From positions 95,114,759 to 95,178,758 of the forward strand of contig ML679946.1 in assembly GCA_007922225.1 (NCBI GenBank): a stretch of 64,000 nucleotides of DNA, given 5' to 3'. This stretch comes from Emydura subglobosa (lineage: Eukaryota; Chordata; Testudines; Chelidae). The position numbers and the translations under genes are program-made. Below, one piece after another: positions 1-11,392 of the stretch. Below the pieces are notes generated by a model, which ran no database searches, was not told the DNA's origin, and saw only the letters and a list, made by a program, of their open reading frames with translations. Positions within the stretch are counted from its first letter, which is position 1. Each line of letters begins with the position of its first letter.

Positions 1-560
1 CAGCACCTGGTCCAGCCGGGGGATGACACCATCGCGGAGTTTATTTACTAGCCTGATGCCGGAGAGTCCCCGCTCCTGCTCCCCCCGCCCCGCCCGCTCC
101 CGCGCGCACCCCCGCGAGCCTCACGCCAGGGAGTGGCCCATTGTATGTCCCCAGCAAATCGCAGCGCGCCGCGCGCTCTGCGCTCCCAGCCCCGCGCTGC
201 GGCTAGTCATTCATGCTGCACCGGGCAGCCGCGGTGCACGGCGCAGCCCGCGGTGCACGGCGGAGGGGAGCCCGCATGGGGGCAGGCGTCGTTGCAGGTC
301 CCCCCTTCTCCGCCTTAGGGGTCATGCCCCCGCCCCCACCCTTTGCAAACCGAGCCTCCTCCCCCAGGCAAAGGCCAGGTGGGGCCGGCCGGGCTCAGAG
401 CGCCGGCGGTGGCTGGCGAGGGGGATCCTTGCTCACGCCACGGGGAAGCCCCCGCTCGGCAGCCGGGGATCCTCCAGCAGCAGGAAGGAAAGGAGGATGT
501 GAATGAAGGATGTCGGGAGCTGGCGGCCGGGCGCTGGCGGCCTCCCTCCCGCAGATGGGG
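1..560. promoter_or_regulatory. GC- and CpG-rich island, possible edge of a host gene
   Basis: This stretch is far richer in G, C and CpG than anything else in the window, with clusters such as GCGCGCACCCCCGCGAGCC and GGTGCACGGCGCAGCCCGCGG. That composition is typical of a vertebrate CpG island at a promoter or first exon. Bases 1-51 read openly on the plus strand as 16 codons ending ..DDTIAEFIY and a TAG stop, which could be the end of a coding exon entering from the left. The minus strand is also open there, so neither reading is secure. I recognise no protein family, TATA box or splice signal. The longer open frames here are what high GC content gives by chance, because stops are rare. The island is cut on the right by an assembly gap, so its full extent is unknown. 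Confidence 0.5.
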
Positions 561-570
561 GTGGGGGGGG

Positions 571-970
571 NNNNNNNNNNNNNNNNNNNNNNNNNNNNNN
601 NNNNNNNNNNNNNNNNNNNNNNNNNNNNNNNNNNNNNNNNNNNNNNNNNNNNNNNNNNNNNNNNNNNNNNNNNNNNNNNNNNNNNNNNNNNNNNNNNNNN
701 NNNNNNNNNNNNNNNNNNNNNNNNNNNNNNNNNNNNNNNNNNNNNNNNNNNNNNNNNNNNNNNNNNNNNNNNNNNNNNNNNNNNNNNNNNNNNNNNNNNN
801 NNNNNNNNNNNNNNNNNNNNNNNNNNNNNNNNNNNNNNNNNNNNNNNNNNNNNNNNNNNNNNNNNNNNNNNNNNNNNNNNNNNNNNNNNNNNNNNNNNNN
901 NNNNNNNNNNNNNNNNNNNNNNNNNNNNNNNNNNNNNNNNNNNNNNNNNNNNNNNNNNNNNNNNNNNNNN
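571..970. other. Assembly gap (400 N)
   Basis: Exactly 400 N bases, a round placeholder length rather than a measured distance. The left flank ends in a G run and the right flank begins with a C run, so the sequence probably failed at a GC-rich or repetitive tract. Open frames that span the gap are meaningless. Confidence 0.99.
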
Positions 971-1150
971 CCCCCCCCCCCAGCCATACCCAATCCTGGC
1001 CCCATTGTTGCATGCCTTCCACCCCCCCGGCCCTGGCCCCATAGTGTTTGATGCCTCCCCTGCCCCCCAGCCATACCCAGTCCTGGCCCCATGACCAATG
1101 CCTGCCCCTCAGCCCACACCCAGTCAGGGCCCTCTTGGAGAAGGTGCCTG
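971..1150. repeat. C-rich imperfect minisatellite next to the gap
   Basis: About four imperfect units of roughly 40-48 bases follow each other. They share the core CAGCCATACCCARTCCTGGCCCCAT and are separated by C-rich spacers ending in ATGCCT. The first unit starts at about 981, and a CAGCCATACCC core recurs at about 1068. The array probably extends into the gap. Confidence 0.7.
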
Positions 1151-2121
1151 CTCCCCAGCCCCAGTTCTGAACTAGGAACAACTACTACGGTCTCCCTACA
1201 TGATTTTCTCCCTAAACCCTGTTCTGTTCAGCCAGTTGGTGCTTCCATTGGCCTAAACCTTGTCTAAGGAGATGCTTCAACCAACCCAAACTTGGCTGCG
1301 GATTAGGAAGTTCATCCACTGACCTAATACCTGTTCTGCATCAAGCTGAGTGTCTAAGCATGTTTCTGCCCTAGGACCTGAAGCCAGTTCCTGATGGGGT
1401 GGGGGGACCTGGATTTACACTTCCCTCACCAGCCTCAGTAGAGTATCAGCTTCCCCATTCCCCTCCCTTCCCCCAACCTTCTTAAATGCCAGTAAGCCAG
1501 GGAGCATGCAGGGATACTGCATACCATGCATTTATCATTCACTTATCAGCCTCCACAGACATTTCTGGCAGGAATCATGGGTAGGACTTTTTCTCCTGGA
1601 GGTGATTTTTGACACAGAACCACCATTCACTCCCCAATATGCACCTTGCTTTTTTGTGGATGCCAAGATTTCTATCAAGCCCCTCCAGTTCCCACTTGGG
1701 TAACAAGAAAGAACCCACTCATTTGTTCCCATTTGGCCACGTGTCGTTAGGTATTTATAATAATGAGAGGGTGCAGTCAGTGTCGCTCAACCCCTGATAG
1801 GGAAAACTTGTACAGAAACCTTAACTGAATCTCCCTGATAATTGCCAATACTCCTAACTCCTCTGGCCAAACCAAAAGGGAACCCAACCCCTTTTCCACC
1901 CAGCTGCAGCTGCTTGTGATCCATTCCCCAATTAACTTATCCTCTACCCAATCTGTTTCTTACTCCATAGGGCAGGAAAGATTCCTGGTATAAACTAAGC
2001 CCTATAAACAGAGCTTTCTGTAGGAACCAGTGGGACTGCAGTTACATCAGGCCAGCCCCATGTGGCTACGCCAATGGTAAACACCTGGTTTCCTAGCAGT
2101 CATGATTCACCTATTGGATGA

Positions 2122-2138
2122 ACACACACACACACACT
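2122..2138. repeat. (CA)n microsatellite
   Basis: A short uninterrupted run of alternating A and C, about eight dinucleotides. Confidence 0.85.
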
Positions 2139-2574
2139 ACCACAGACCAATTTACAGAAAATCTCTCAGAGATGGTTAGGTTGTGGGAGATGACACAGAC
2201 TTTTTTGCCCCCCAAAACCTGGCCCTTCAATTAAACAAACCCTTGGGGTTGTAGCAGGAAGGGCAGCGGGTTGGATGAATTTTCCTTTATCATCCCAGCA
2301 TCCTGCAGCTCATGGTCTCTGACAGTAACCTATACCTGCAAGGTTTTATCTGGATTATAGTTAATAAAGTATTAAAGGTTCAGTCACTGTCTGATTTGTG
2401 ACCTTCATAAACACAAAAATATCTGGCCCCAGTTGGACAGTTACTAATGCTTAATAGAAAACGTGGTTAAACAACATAAAGAAGTGTGACAGCACCTCAT
2501 CTGTGTGAGTGGAAGATCAGCAATGAGAATCAGGTGACTTGATGGCCTAGCTCAAAACTCATATGATCTGCTCC

Positions 2575-2735
2575 CATCTCTGATAACAGCTTGCAGAGTG
2601 ACTGGGATAAATCACTCATGGCTAGATTTTCAGTGGGAGTGGCTGGGTGCTAAAAAGTTTTGATAATTTGGCCCTTTATCTCTGATTCCCTTTTTATAGC
2701 TGTAAAATGTGGATGATATTTTCCAACATCACTGG
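2575..2735 (+). repeat. Degenerate MIR-like SINE fragment
   Basis: The phrases TTGCAGAGTGACTGGGATAA, ATCACTC and, further on, GCTGTAAAATGTGGATGATA follow the order of the MIR core and 3' part (..GTGTGACCTTGGGCAAGTCAC..TGTAAAATGGGGATAATA). The middle portion does not match, so an insertion or chance similarity is possible. Confidence 0.3.
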
Positions 2736-4011
2736 TGAGTTAAGCCTGCATAGTGTACAGAGCCCACATTGTCAAAACACTACGTGCTAAATCTTAATCT
2801 TCATCACATCATTACACAGGAAGTGGAGAAAAGAGATGAACAGTTCATTACAATTTCAAATTGCAGCAGCAAATTTCAAACCCGGTTGGGGTGCTAACTT
2901 ATCTTTCACTGTCAGGTACTGCAACCAGATATCCTGATGTTATCACGACCATCCTGAGATTAGGGGCTCTGTTTAATATAAGCAACTATACCCCTCCCAT
3001 CCCCCCAAAAACGTGTCCTGATTTTTCACACTTGCTAGCTGGCCACAGTACTGTCAGAAGGATGCACAAAATGTCAAATAGCAATGGATGATAGATAGTC
3101 AAGTGTACCAGCTCTTTTGGCTTTTCTACCCAATACAAACAGGAGAGAAATTAATAATTTCATTTCAGTTACAACTACTCAAGCAGTTTAAACCCTATAT
3201 CTGACCAGCACTAACATCTTTATATGCCAAGGGTGAAAACTTGCCAGATTCTCATTATCCAGTTTTAAAAAAACCAAATCATCACTGTGTTAATAAAAAT
3301 GTTTAGAATTACCCTGCTGCATGCACATACACATGGAGTAATTATTGTGTGGAAACTGCCACAAACAATCATTTGTGCTCACCGTGAAGCAGTTAAGTAG
3401 CAAAGAGGGTAATCCCTTGATTTCAGCAGGTTTTGTATCAGGCCCAACGAGACGGTGCTACTGCATCTGATGGTGTTGATGCAAAAGGCCTGATCCTTCA
3501 GTATATCTCACTTTGATGTCAGGGGGAGGTTTGCCTGATGGAGCACTCCTGGATAAGAGCTATTATGTGTTTGGGCCTGATGAGGCATTATGTTCCTTTA
3601 TTATTATTATTTGTGTGTTTCTGGCAGCACCCAACATATGAGAGTGCCAGCTAACACCTTGGTCGACACTGGGGATTTCCAGAATCAAACTCATACATTT
3701 CTACAGCTCAAGCTATAGAACCACACTGTAGCTGGAGGCTGTAACAGACCCATGTCCTCTGTGAATTAGGCACAGAGCGGGACATGTACCATGCACTGAC
3801 CAGTGGGATACACCATGCTATTTCCAAACATAAATAAGGAATATAAGGGGCTTATACTCTAAAGTCAGGCAGAGGTTAACGGGAAGGCATATAACCTAAA
3901 TGGTCAAAATGAGGCTTGGCTGCATCTTGGGCTAGACATTATAAATCTTCCAGATTCCTTGTAGTTAGCCCAGCAGAAGTGGGTCTTCAAGAGGGACTTG
4001 AATATAGAGAA

Positions 4012-4790
4012 GCATTGTATTATCAATGATCTTAAATAAAGAATAAAATCGTTGCTGGTAAAGTGCAAGGGACACAAAGATTGATGGAGTGTTAAATAAT
4101 GATGAGGACAAGTCAAACATAGAGCACACTGGATCACTTGGAAAACTGCACACAAACAAACCACGTGCATTTTAGTAGAGTTAAATGCAAGATCATACAT
4201 TTAGGAATGAAGACTGCAAGTCATACTTACAGAATGGGTGACTGCAACCTGAAAAACCAGTGACTCAGGAAAGGATTTAGGGATCATAGCAGACACACAA
4301 CTGAACATGAGCTCTCAGTGTAATGCTGTAGTTAAAAGAACTAAATATGATCCTTGGATGAATAAACAGAGAAATATTGAGAAGGAGTGCGGAGATGGAA
4401 TTAACTGTGTTGAGACAACACTGAAATGCTGTATCCATTTCTATACTATAAAAAGGCTGCTGAAACTATGGTGAAGGTTCAGAAAAGAGCCCCAAGAATG
4501 ATTCACAGGCAGGGACAAGATATGATACTAGAGGGCTCTATAACCTAGCACACGAAGGTGTAAACAAGATCCAGTGTCAGGAGATGGAAGCTAGACAGCT
4601 GAAAGGTGCCATTTTTTAACAGTGAAGGTAATCAGTCACTAGAACAACTTACCAAGGGATGTGATGGACTCTACAAAACTTGAAGTCTTTAAATCAAACT
4701 TGCATATCTTTCTAAAAGATATGCTCTAGTTTAACCAGAAGTTGTGGTCTGGGTTATGCAGGAAGTAAAATTAGACTATCATAATATTGT
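4012..4790 (+). mobile_element. LINE fragment (CR1-like), 3' part, copy 1
   Basis: This covers the last part of a CR1-like LINE on the plus strand, from just before the catalytic region of reverse transcriptase to the 3' end. Recognisable phrases in order are the ATCAATGATCTTAAATAAAG region (the 'I-N-D-L' part), CTGAACATGAGCTCTCAGTG, TGGTGAAGGTTCAGAAAAGAGCC, and AACAACTTACCAAGGGATGTG near the end. All frames are broken by stops and indels. The same stretch occurs again in the next copy, so these are two separate insertions in the same orientation rather than one split element. The family assignment is from memory of turtle CR1-like consensus wording. Confidence 0.75.
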
Positions 4791-4845
4791 GCCAATATTT
4801 TAAAAGGGTAAACAGGATGACCTGAGTAATTATAGACCTCTCAGT

Positions 4846-5040
4846 TTGACACTGATCCTGGGCAAGATAATAGAGCAGCTGATATGGGACCTGATTAATA
4901 AAGAATTAAAGGAGGATAATATACTTAGTGCCTATCAACATGGGTTTATGAAAAATAAATCCTGTCAAACTAACTTGGTATCTTTTTTGGATGAGATTAC
5001 AAGTTTTTCTGATAAAGGTAATAGGGTTGAAGTAAAATAG
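4846..5040 (+). pseudogene. Reverse transcriptase N-terminal remnant of the LINE
   Basis: A 64-codon open frame whose protein (..LGKIIEQLIWDLINKELKED.. then ..SAYQHGFMKNKSCQTNLVSF..) matches the fingers region of non-LTR reverse transcriptases of the CR1/jockey group. The function was target-primed reverse transcription of the LINE RNA. The frame ends at a TAG just before the conserved YLDFSKAFD block, and the K-A-F-D residues continue in another frame. It is a dead fragment and not a host gene. Confidence 0.75.
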
Positions 5041-5065
5041 ACTGCTGGAAGGCATTTGACATGAA

Positions 5066-5160
5066 GAAGAGCTCTGTGTAAGATGGAAAGCTTGTCTCTT
5101 TCACCGACAGAAGTTGGTCCAGTAAAAGATCTTACCTCACCTGCATTGTCTCTATAAAAC
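5066..5160 (+). repeat. Short interspersed repeat inserted in the LINE
   Basis: The stretch GAGCTCTGTGTAAGATGGAA..GAAGTTGGTCCAGTAAAAG..ACCTCACCTGCATTGTCTCT interrupts the LINE reverse transcriptase between its KAFD motif and the following WIKSWLTD block. Related sequence occurs at about 36751-36830 and 37224-37271. I recall it as a common amniote repeat but cannot name the family. Confidence 0.55.
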
Positions 5161-5830
5161 AAACATGGCACACATCACATGGATTAAAAGCTGGCTCACT
5201 GATAGGTTTTAAAATATCATTGTAAATGAGGAATCCATTGAATGGGTGTGTTTCTAGTGGGGTCCCGTAGGGATTGGTTATAAGGCCCTCCGTTATTTAA
5301 CATTTTAATTAGTGATCTGGAAGAAGACATAAAACCATCAACGTTAAAATTTGCAGAGGACACAAAAATTGGGGGAATGGTAATTACGAAGAGGACATCT
5401 CATTGATTCAGAGCAATCTGGATTGCTTGATAAGGTGGGTTCAAGCACACCATGTGCATGTTAATATGGCTAAATGTAAATGGATACATCTAGGAACAAA
5501 GGCTGCAGGCCACACTTACAGGATGTAGGACTGTATCCTGCGAAACAGTGACTCTGAAAAAAGATTTGGTAGTGGGAGTAGATAATTAGCTGAACATGAG
5601 CTCCCAGTGCAATGCTGTGGCCAAAAAGGGCTAATGCAATCCTTGGCTGACTAAACGGGAATCTTGAGTAGGAATAGAGAGATTATTTTATCTCTGTATT
5701 TGTCACCGGTGTAATCACTGCTGGAATACTGTGTCCTGTTCTGTTGATAAATGGGAGTGGATTCAGAGAAGAGCCACGAAAATGATTAAAGTATTAGAAA
5801 ACATGCCTTATAGTGAGTGAACTCCTTAGA

Positions 5831-6173
5831 GTCATAGAATATTATGGTTGGAAGGGACCTCAGGAGATCATCTAGTCCAACCCCCTGCTCAAAGCAGGCC
5901 CAACCCCAACTAAATCATTCCAGCCAGGGCTTTGTCAAGATGGCCCTTAAAAACCTCTAAGGATGGAGATTCCACCACCTCCCTAGGTAACCCATTCCAG
6001 TGCTTCACCACCTTCCTAGTGAAAACGTTTTTCCTAATATCCAACCTAGACCTCCCCCACTGCAACTTGAGACCATTGCTCCTTGTTCTGTCATCTGCCA
6101 CCACTGCGAACAGCCTAGCCCTATCCTCCCTGAAACCCTCCTTCAGGTAGTTGAAGGCCGCTATCAAATCTCC
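5831..6173 (-). mobile_element. CR1 LINE, 5'-truncated, nested in the plus-strand LINE
   Basis: The minus-strand CR1 3' end begins at the tail GTCATAGAATATTATGG and TTGGAAGGGACCTCAGGAGA and extends about 340 bases into the C-terminus of ORF2. It is inserted into the plus-strand LINE, whose sequence resumes on the right with GTCTATCTGTTTAGTTTAAC. It is therefore younger than its host. 5' truncation is normal for CR1. Confidence 0.9.
5910..6167 (-). CDS. C-terminal end of CR1 ORF2 (reverse transcriptase), truncated
   Basis: This 85-codon frame reads ..[18 protein letters not shown].., [20 protein letters not shown], then [20 protein letters not shown] and a stop. It is the C-terminal tail of the CR1 reverse transcriptase and ends at the usual place before the 3' UTR. 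The same tail occurs, broken by a frameshift, in the longer CR1 near 30.5 kb. The apparent ATG is an internal methionine. No catalytic domain is present, so it has no function of its own. Confidence 0.8.
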   Translation of the reverse strand: MIAAFNYLKEGFREDRARLFAVVADDRTRSNGLKLQWGRSRLDIRKNVFTRKVVKHWNGLPREVVESPSLEVFKGHLDKALAGMI

Positions 6174-6556
6174 CGTTGAGTCTATCTGTTTAGTTTAACA
6201 AAGAGGCGGTATAGAAGCGACTTGATTACAGACTATAAGTATCTACATTAGGAACAAATATTTAATAATGAGTTCCTCAACCTTGAGAGAAAGATATAAC
6301 ACACTCCAGTGACTGGAAGCTAAAGATAGACAAATTCAGACTGGAAATAAATTTTTAACAGTAGGAATAATTAACCATTGGAACAATTTACCAGGGGCTG
6401 TGGTGGATTTTCCACCACAAACTCTTTTTAAATCAAGATTGGATGTTTTTCTAGGAGATCTGCTATAGAAATTATTTTGAGGAAGTTCCATGGCCTGTTT
6501 ATAGAGGAGATCAGGCTAAATGATCATAGGATTCCCTTCTGGACTTGAAATCTATG

Positions 6557-9500
6557 ACTAATGGTCCCATCTGGCGTTATAATCTAGGAACTCAGGAAGG
6601 CTGTACCAAACACAGGAGAGCACAGAAGAAGGCACGGAGAAGTTTATTTGGGTAGCTGACTCATGCCCATACATAACCCCTCAAAACTCTTCAATCTGGA
6701 AGAGAAAATCCATAGGTAGCTCAGAGAAAAGTGAGAGGGTGGGGAGGGAAGTTGGTTCCTCCCTTCAAAGACTAGATAAACCTCAGGAAAACTTCATGCT
6801 GCCTCGAGCTGCGCACTTCATTACTCATCTCTGCCGAGTCACAGTGAGGAGTTGGGGGCCAACAACAGCACAGGTTAGTATGGTTATTGAGTTGGTAACT
6901 GGGCAATGTTCATGGGGTCGAAAGGTCCTGATCCCCAGAGGCCCCTAGCCTCTCCACTGCCTTTTTGGACCTTGTCATTTATGCTGCATCTTTGCCAGTT
7001 TTGTGTGTGGACTTGGCTTCTCCAGTGTTGTCCCAGAATTTTTGCCTCTCTATGCTCTTTTATACGCAGAAGGAGAGCCTGCAGGCTTATATACTGAAAG
7101 CTGGTGTTCTTCCTGGTGATTCAGAGTGAAAATAGCCCATGTTAATTTGAGGTTACTCAAAACACAAGAAATAACTCATTTCTCAAATAGAAAAAGACTC
7201 TATTTGAAGGGAAAGAATTACTAGGTCAGATCCTTGGCTTTATCTAAGGAATACACGGGGCAAAGGTGGCTGGCATAAAGCTCCCTTTGTTGCTGTTATC
7301 CTGGGCATAGACTGAAGGCTGCTCTAATGTATGCCGGTTGCCAACAGCAACCAGGGACTGGCAGAAAATTTGGAAGGCCTTAACCAGCCAAGGGAGAGGT
7401 GGCATAAGAGCTTCTATTACAGGTTTAGCTCACCACAGGAACTTCTCCGTACATCAGGGTGATCCTCCCACATCATGCCATCAGCAGAGCTGGGATGTCT
7501 ACTGCCAGATTGCACTGGTCCACCATTATCAAGCTCCTTTAGAAACGGAGGGGAAAATAAATCTTAACCTCTAAAAATTATGAGAGACAAAAATCAATTA
7601 GACTTTTAGACAAAATCTCAATGTCATTAAAACAGTCACCACGAGCCAGTCCGAGGAGCCTCAGTAATTCAGTCCTGACTGTATCCATAGACTGTTCTGT
7701 CACACCATGCATAGAGCTTGTGCGTTCTCAGTCTTGTACAGCCATTCTACGTCGCGCTTGGCTAGTGATCCATCCCGCAGTCCCTGAGGTCGATGGGAGC
7801 TGCACATTGCATAGGTCTAATTATTTAGTAGCTATCACAAGTGAACTGGGGATGGGAGTCATGTGAGCCCCATGTAAACTATACTATAGACTCTTGGAAG
7901 AGAATCCCAGCTTTCATTTGTTTAACCCTTCTGCCAGGTGTTGACAACAGCAATGGATCAGAGGAATCTAGGACTTTTGACAGAGTCCTCCTCGCCATGG
8001 AGACACGCCCAACAGAAAGCAGCAGTCTTTTCTCCCTCTCTTGCCTTCCTTGAGCTCTGGGCAGACTCCCTTTCCCAACTGTGCCTGACGACGGCCAGGG
8101 TAGACCCAGGCACATTTAGCAGGGAGATCTCATCCTTGTATTTTCTAACAAAGTCGATTACGTTTTACAGACCCTTCAACTCAAACTTTTACTGTACATT
8201 CACCAAAATGCCCAAAGCTGTCATGGAGCTAAAACGACAATGAGTCCTGGCCAATTCAGTCAGCTCTCCTTGCCCTGACTGCAACAGATGCTGGCAGAGA
8301 TCACCCCAGGCCTGTGGACCCTCTGACTGCCTATAATTAAGCAGATGAGGGGGGCTCGTCTCCCATTTCACCACCCAGTCAACACTGAGTTCCCTTCTTT
8401 CAGGCTTCAGGCCACAGGGCTTACATTTCGAAAAGAAAGAGTTTCCAGCCCTTGAAAACAGACCAGTAAAAACCAGTTGCTAGGGATGAGAAGGGCAGGC
8501 AGCTGGGCTCCACTGCTGCATTGTGAGGTTGGGAGGAACCTCAGTCTCCTCTCATCACACACGACATATCACAGAGTCAGGTTAGTTTGGAGTGACCAAA
8601 GTATGGTCTCGCAACCCTCCGCCATCATCCTCCTCAGCCAGCCTTATGCTGAGTGGGTTGATCCTAGGTGACAGGAATCAGGACTGTCTGCAGGAGGGGG
8701 CAGACCACCAAAAGTTGTGTTGCAAGACTCACTGGAACATGCCATGGGCAGCCCTGCTTGTTGAAAGGTTCAGACCCTGCGAAGGAGGGGAGGGAGCTGG
8801 CGGCTGCTCACCCCAGTCAGGCGCCATGCCGGGGCTATGACCACCTTTTCCTGTGGCTCCAACAGCTTCAAAGGAGACTCCTTTCCTGCCAATGCCTCTA
8901 GGGCTGCATGGGTTGCCTTATCATCTTACCAGCTGCATCGGTGAGGGGAAGGCGGGGTCTAAGCTGCTGCTGCACTAGAAGGGAGCCTGCCGGCATCTGA
9001 GTGCCCAGATGTCCAGTTCCAGTGTGCAGCCTGGAGCCCAGTTCCCCCCAGCTCCCACGCCAGCAAGGGAGACCTGCTCCCACAACCGCTTATGGGAGCC
9101 CTTCAGCAACCAGGGGAGACAAGCTCACCTCATGGATCAAAGGGGACCCATTTTCCAAGCAACCACCCAGCCGCCTCCCCTCACATCCCAAACCAGTCAT
9201 CCACAACCAAAGATTGCTGTATGACTTTCCCGCCACTACTACTGCCAGCAGAGGCTGCAGAATGACACCCGCCACCATTGCTGCTGGTGTGAGGGACAGC
9301 TGCCAAGTCAGAGCAGCCCCACAGAGGAGTTCCTGCTACCTGCTGGGGAGGAAGAGCGTGGTGAGTCAAGTGGTAGTATGGCAAGGGTGGGGATGGAAAG
9401 GGTGATGCATTGATCTTAGCAGCAAAGAGTTTGGCACTGATCTGATGGATTACTTTGCCTGGGATTGGAGAGATAGCATTTCATCTAGGGAATAACACAT

Positions 9501-10804
9501 GTATTGCCTCCTGCGGCAGAACACCCTGGAGGCAGATCCTAGTTAAAATGTTGGCTGCACATCTCGGGTAACTAGTAAAGGAAACTGCGTCCCAAAAGGC
9601 TATCTGGTGGGGACTGAGTGGTATCAAAATCCTGTCCCCTGGAATGGTATTCAAGCCTGGCTGGCTCTTTAGATGTGATAATCGTTGCAATTATTGGACC
9701 AAATAATTAGCAGAGCATCGGCAGGAAAAGAGAGCAGTGTCCAGCCACATGAAAATCATCCTCCAGATAAAAAGCAAAATGGATCATTTGTCTATCTCAT
9801 TCTAGACCGTGTTTAAAAATACCATTGAAAGCGGCTGAGTGACAATGTAGTTACCTGCTGCGTAGTTATCTATCACATCAGGTACCAGACCCAAGCACTT
9901 AAAAACAAAGAAATAAACAGCTAATGACATCATAAATATTACAGTGCCACATAACAAACAAACATCAATATTCTTATCCCAAATGAAGAAATACATACTT
10001 CAACACAACCACCTTGACTCTGCCCCTAGGATTGTTGCAGTTAGTTTTGTGTATTATTTTTGTAATCTTAATTGTAGTAACTAAATTGAAAAAGACAATC
10101 TTTAGTCTTAACTATAAGACAGTTAGTAACAAGACTGTGCCAATCATCATGATGTTCATTTATTTGTACGTCGTATCCCTGTCCCCATCTCTTTCTGGTT
10201 CTTTTAGATGTTATTACGCTGAACAGAGCCCACACAAAGGGAGTTACCCAGAATGTGATGCAAACAAAACTGTGTGGAATGTTCTATCTGCAAGAATCAC
10301 AATGTTCTAAAACATCTCTCACATTAAGACTTCATTGAAGAATGTGAATCCATGCCTACTTCATCACAGGTGGCTACAATGAACTGGTATCTCGGTTTAA
10401 TTACATTCATTTAATGTGTGATAGGTTTATGCTCATTTGAAGGAAATTGAAAAAGGCTTTGTCCTTTTAATTCCTTCCTGTTGTAATCTATTGCACTTTC
10501 TCTAGCCCTATTCTGTTCCTTCTTGTGACCTTGATCACTAGAGGTCTAAGATTATTCTTGCATTTTATTTACATCTCTTTTCCTATAATAATGTCCCTGT
10601 ATACCAACAACTGAGTGGCAGATTTTTTTAAAGAGATGGTGATGCTGCATGGAAATAGTTGACAAATAGTCTACAATTTAAAATACCCTCCCTTATCTTT
10701 CTTCTTCCCTTGTTTTTTATTATTAGGGACATTTATGTTAAAAGATCACACCTGACTCTTAATCAGTTCGTGATCAGATAGAGAAGAAGCAACTGAAAGT
10801 CATA
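6557..10804. other. Non-coding sequence, no gene or clear repeat seen
   Basis: About 4.2 kb without a recognisable gene. Open frames reach 134 codons at 9001-9405. That region is GC-richer, the frame overlaps others on both strands, and its protein is low-complexity, rich in S, P, Q and R and without a domain. From 9.4 kb the sequence becomes AT-richer. I recognise no transposon ends. Confidence 0.5.
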
Positions 10805-10904
10805 GGGCCAAATTAATCCCTGACTCCAGTGGATTCAGGGAATTTGGATCATAATGGTCTTTGTGTCAACACAAACAGCTGCTGCAGAAATGGCTATGAT
10901 ATCT

Positions 10905-11392
10905 GTAGCCTGGAGGTGTGGCCTCCCTCGGAGATTGATGGCGAGGAAGAGCCAAACCCCCTCTGGGGGGAGGAGGAGCCCGGGAGTACAGCGACACTTG
11001 ACCAGAAGCAGGTGGGTGGGACAGGAAGTATAAGAGGTAGGCCTTCCCACTCACTCAGGGGAAGGTGATCAAGGGAGAAGGATGTCTCTCTTGGGGTGCT
11101 AGCAACTGCACCCAACTGTTACCTGGAGGGGAGGCCACTACAGCTGCCCACTGTCTAGCTCCTAGAGGAGCTACCTGAGCCTGATGACCTGGAGGAGTTA
11201 CCTGAGCTGTCAACCCCCTGTGAGCTGGAGGAGACCCCGGGACCCTGCAACCCAGAGGTGCTGTCCTCTGTGGATGATTCTGAAGAGTTCCTGGATCTGC
11301 TGTTGAGCGATGAGGCTGAGAGCTTCTGGAACTTCCCTTGGGCAGAGCACCCCCAGGAGATGGGGTATGACTCCAGGGACCAGGTACTCTAG
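10905..11392 (+). pseudogene. Degraded acidic reading frame, probably from a mobile element
   Basis: One reading frame runs from about 10905 to a TAG at 11390-11392, interrupted only by TGA at 11066-11068 and TAG at 11156-11158. The first part reads LEVWPPSEIDGEEEPNPLWG and continues basic-to-acidic. The last part is strongly acidic (LLEELPEPDDLEELPELSTP.., ..VDDSEEFLDLLLSDEAESFW). Wording of the start recurs about 780 bases downstream (11699-11730, VWPSSETDGEGEP). A single frame surviving two stops suggests a formerly coding sequence. I do not recognise the family. It may be a gag-like or accessory part of a retroelement, or an old host exon. No splice sites or active-site motifs are evident. 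Confidence 0.4.

Larger units (their letters stand above)
1151..4011. other. Non-coding sequence, no gene seen
   Basis: Moderate-GC sequence without a convincing gene. The longest open frames (60-76 codons) show no family features. It contains a short CA run near 2122-2138 and degenerate MIR-like wording near 2580-2725. Near 3655-3730, the minus strand resembles a tRNA-derived SINE with a GAGTTTGATTCTGG B-box-like stretch. The last two are weak. Confidence 0.6.
4801..6556 (+). mobile_element. LINE (CR1-like) with broken reverse transcriptase, copy 2
   Basis: The element begins in the N-terminal part of reverse transcriptase and runs to its own 3' end (..GGACTTGAAATCTATGA). Before the first break it encodes ..LGKIIEQL..YQHGFMKNKSCQTNLVSF.., the conserved RT fingers region. 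A K-A-F-D motif follows in another frame at about 5050. The sequence is then interrupted by a short repeat (about 5066-5160). It resumes with the 'WIKSWLTD' segment, an NILISDLEED segment and KFAEDTKIGG, where one catalytic aspartate of the expected FADD has become glutamate. A minus-strand CR1 is inserted at 5831-6173, and the element resumes afterwards at TCTATCTGTTTAGTTTAAC. It cannot be active. Confidence 0.8.

Noticed and set aside
315..1181. Open frames of up to 288 codons across the left end
   Set aside because: Most of their length is the 400-N gap. The rest is GC-rich or C-rich repeat with few chance stops.
9001..9405. 134-codon frame in a GC-richer stretch
   Set aside because: Low-complexity protein, overlapped on both strands, with no splice or family evidence.
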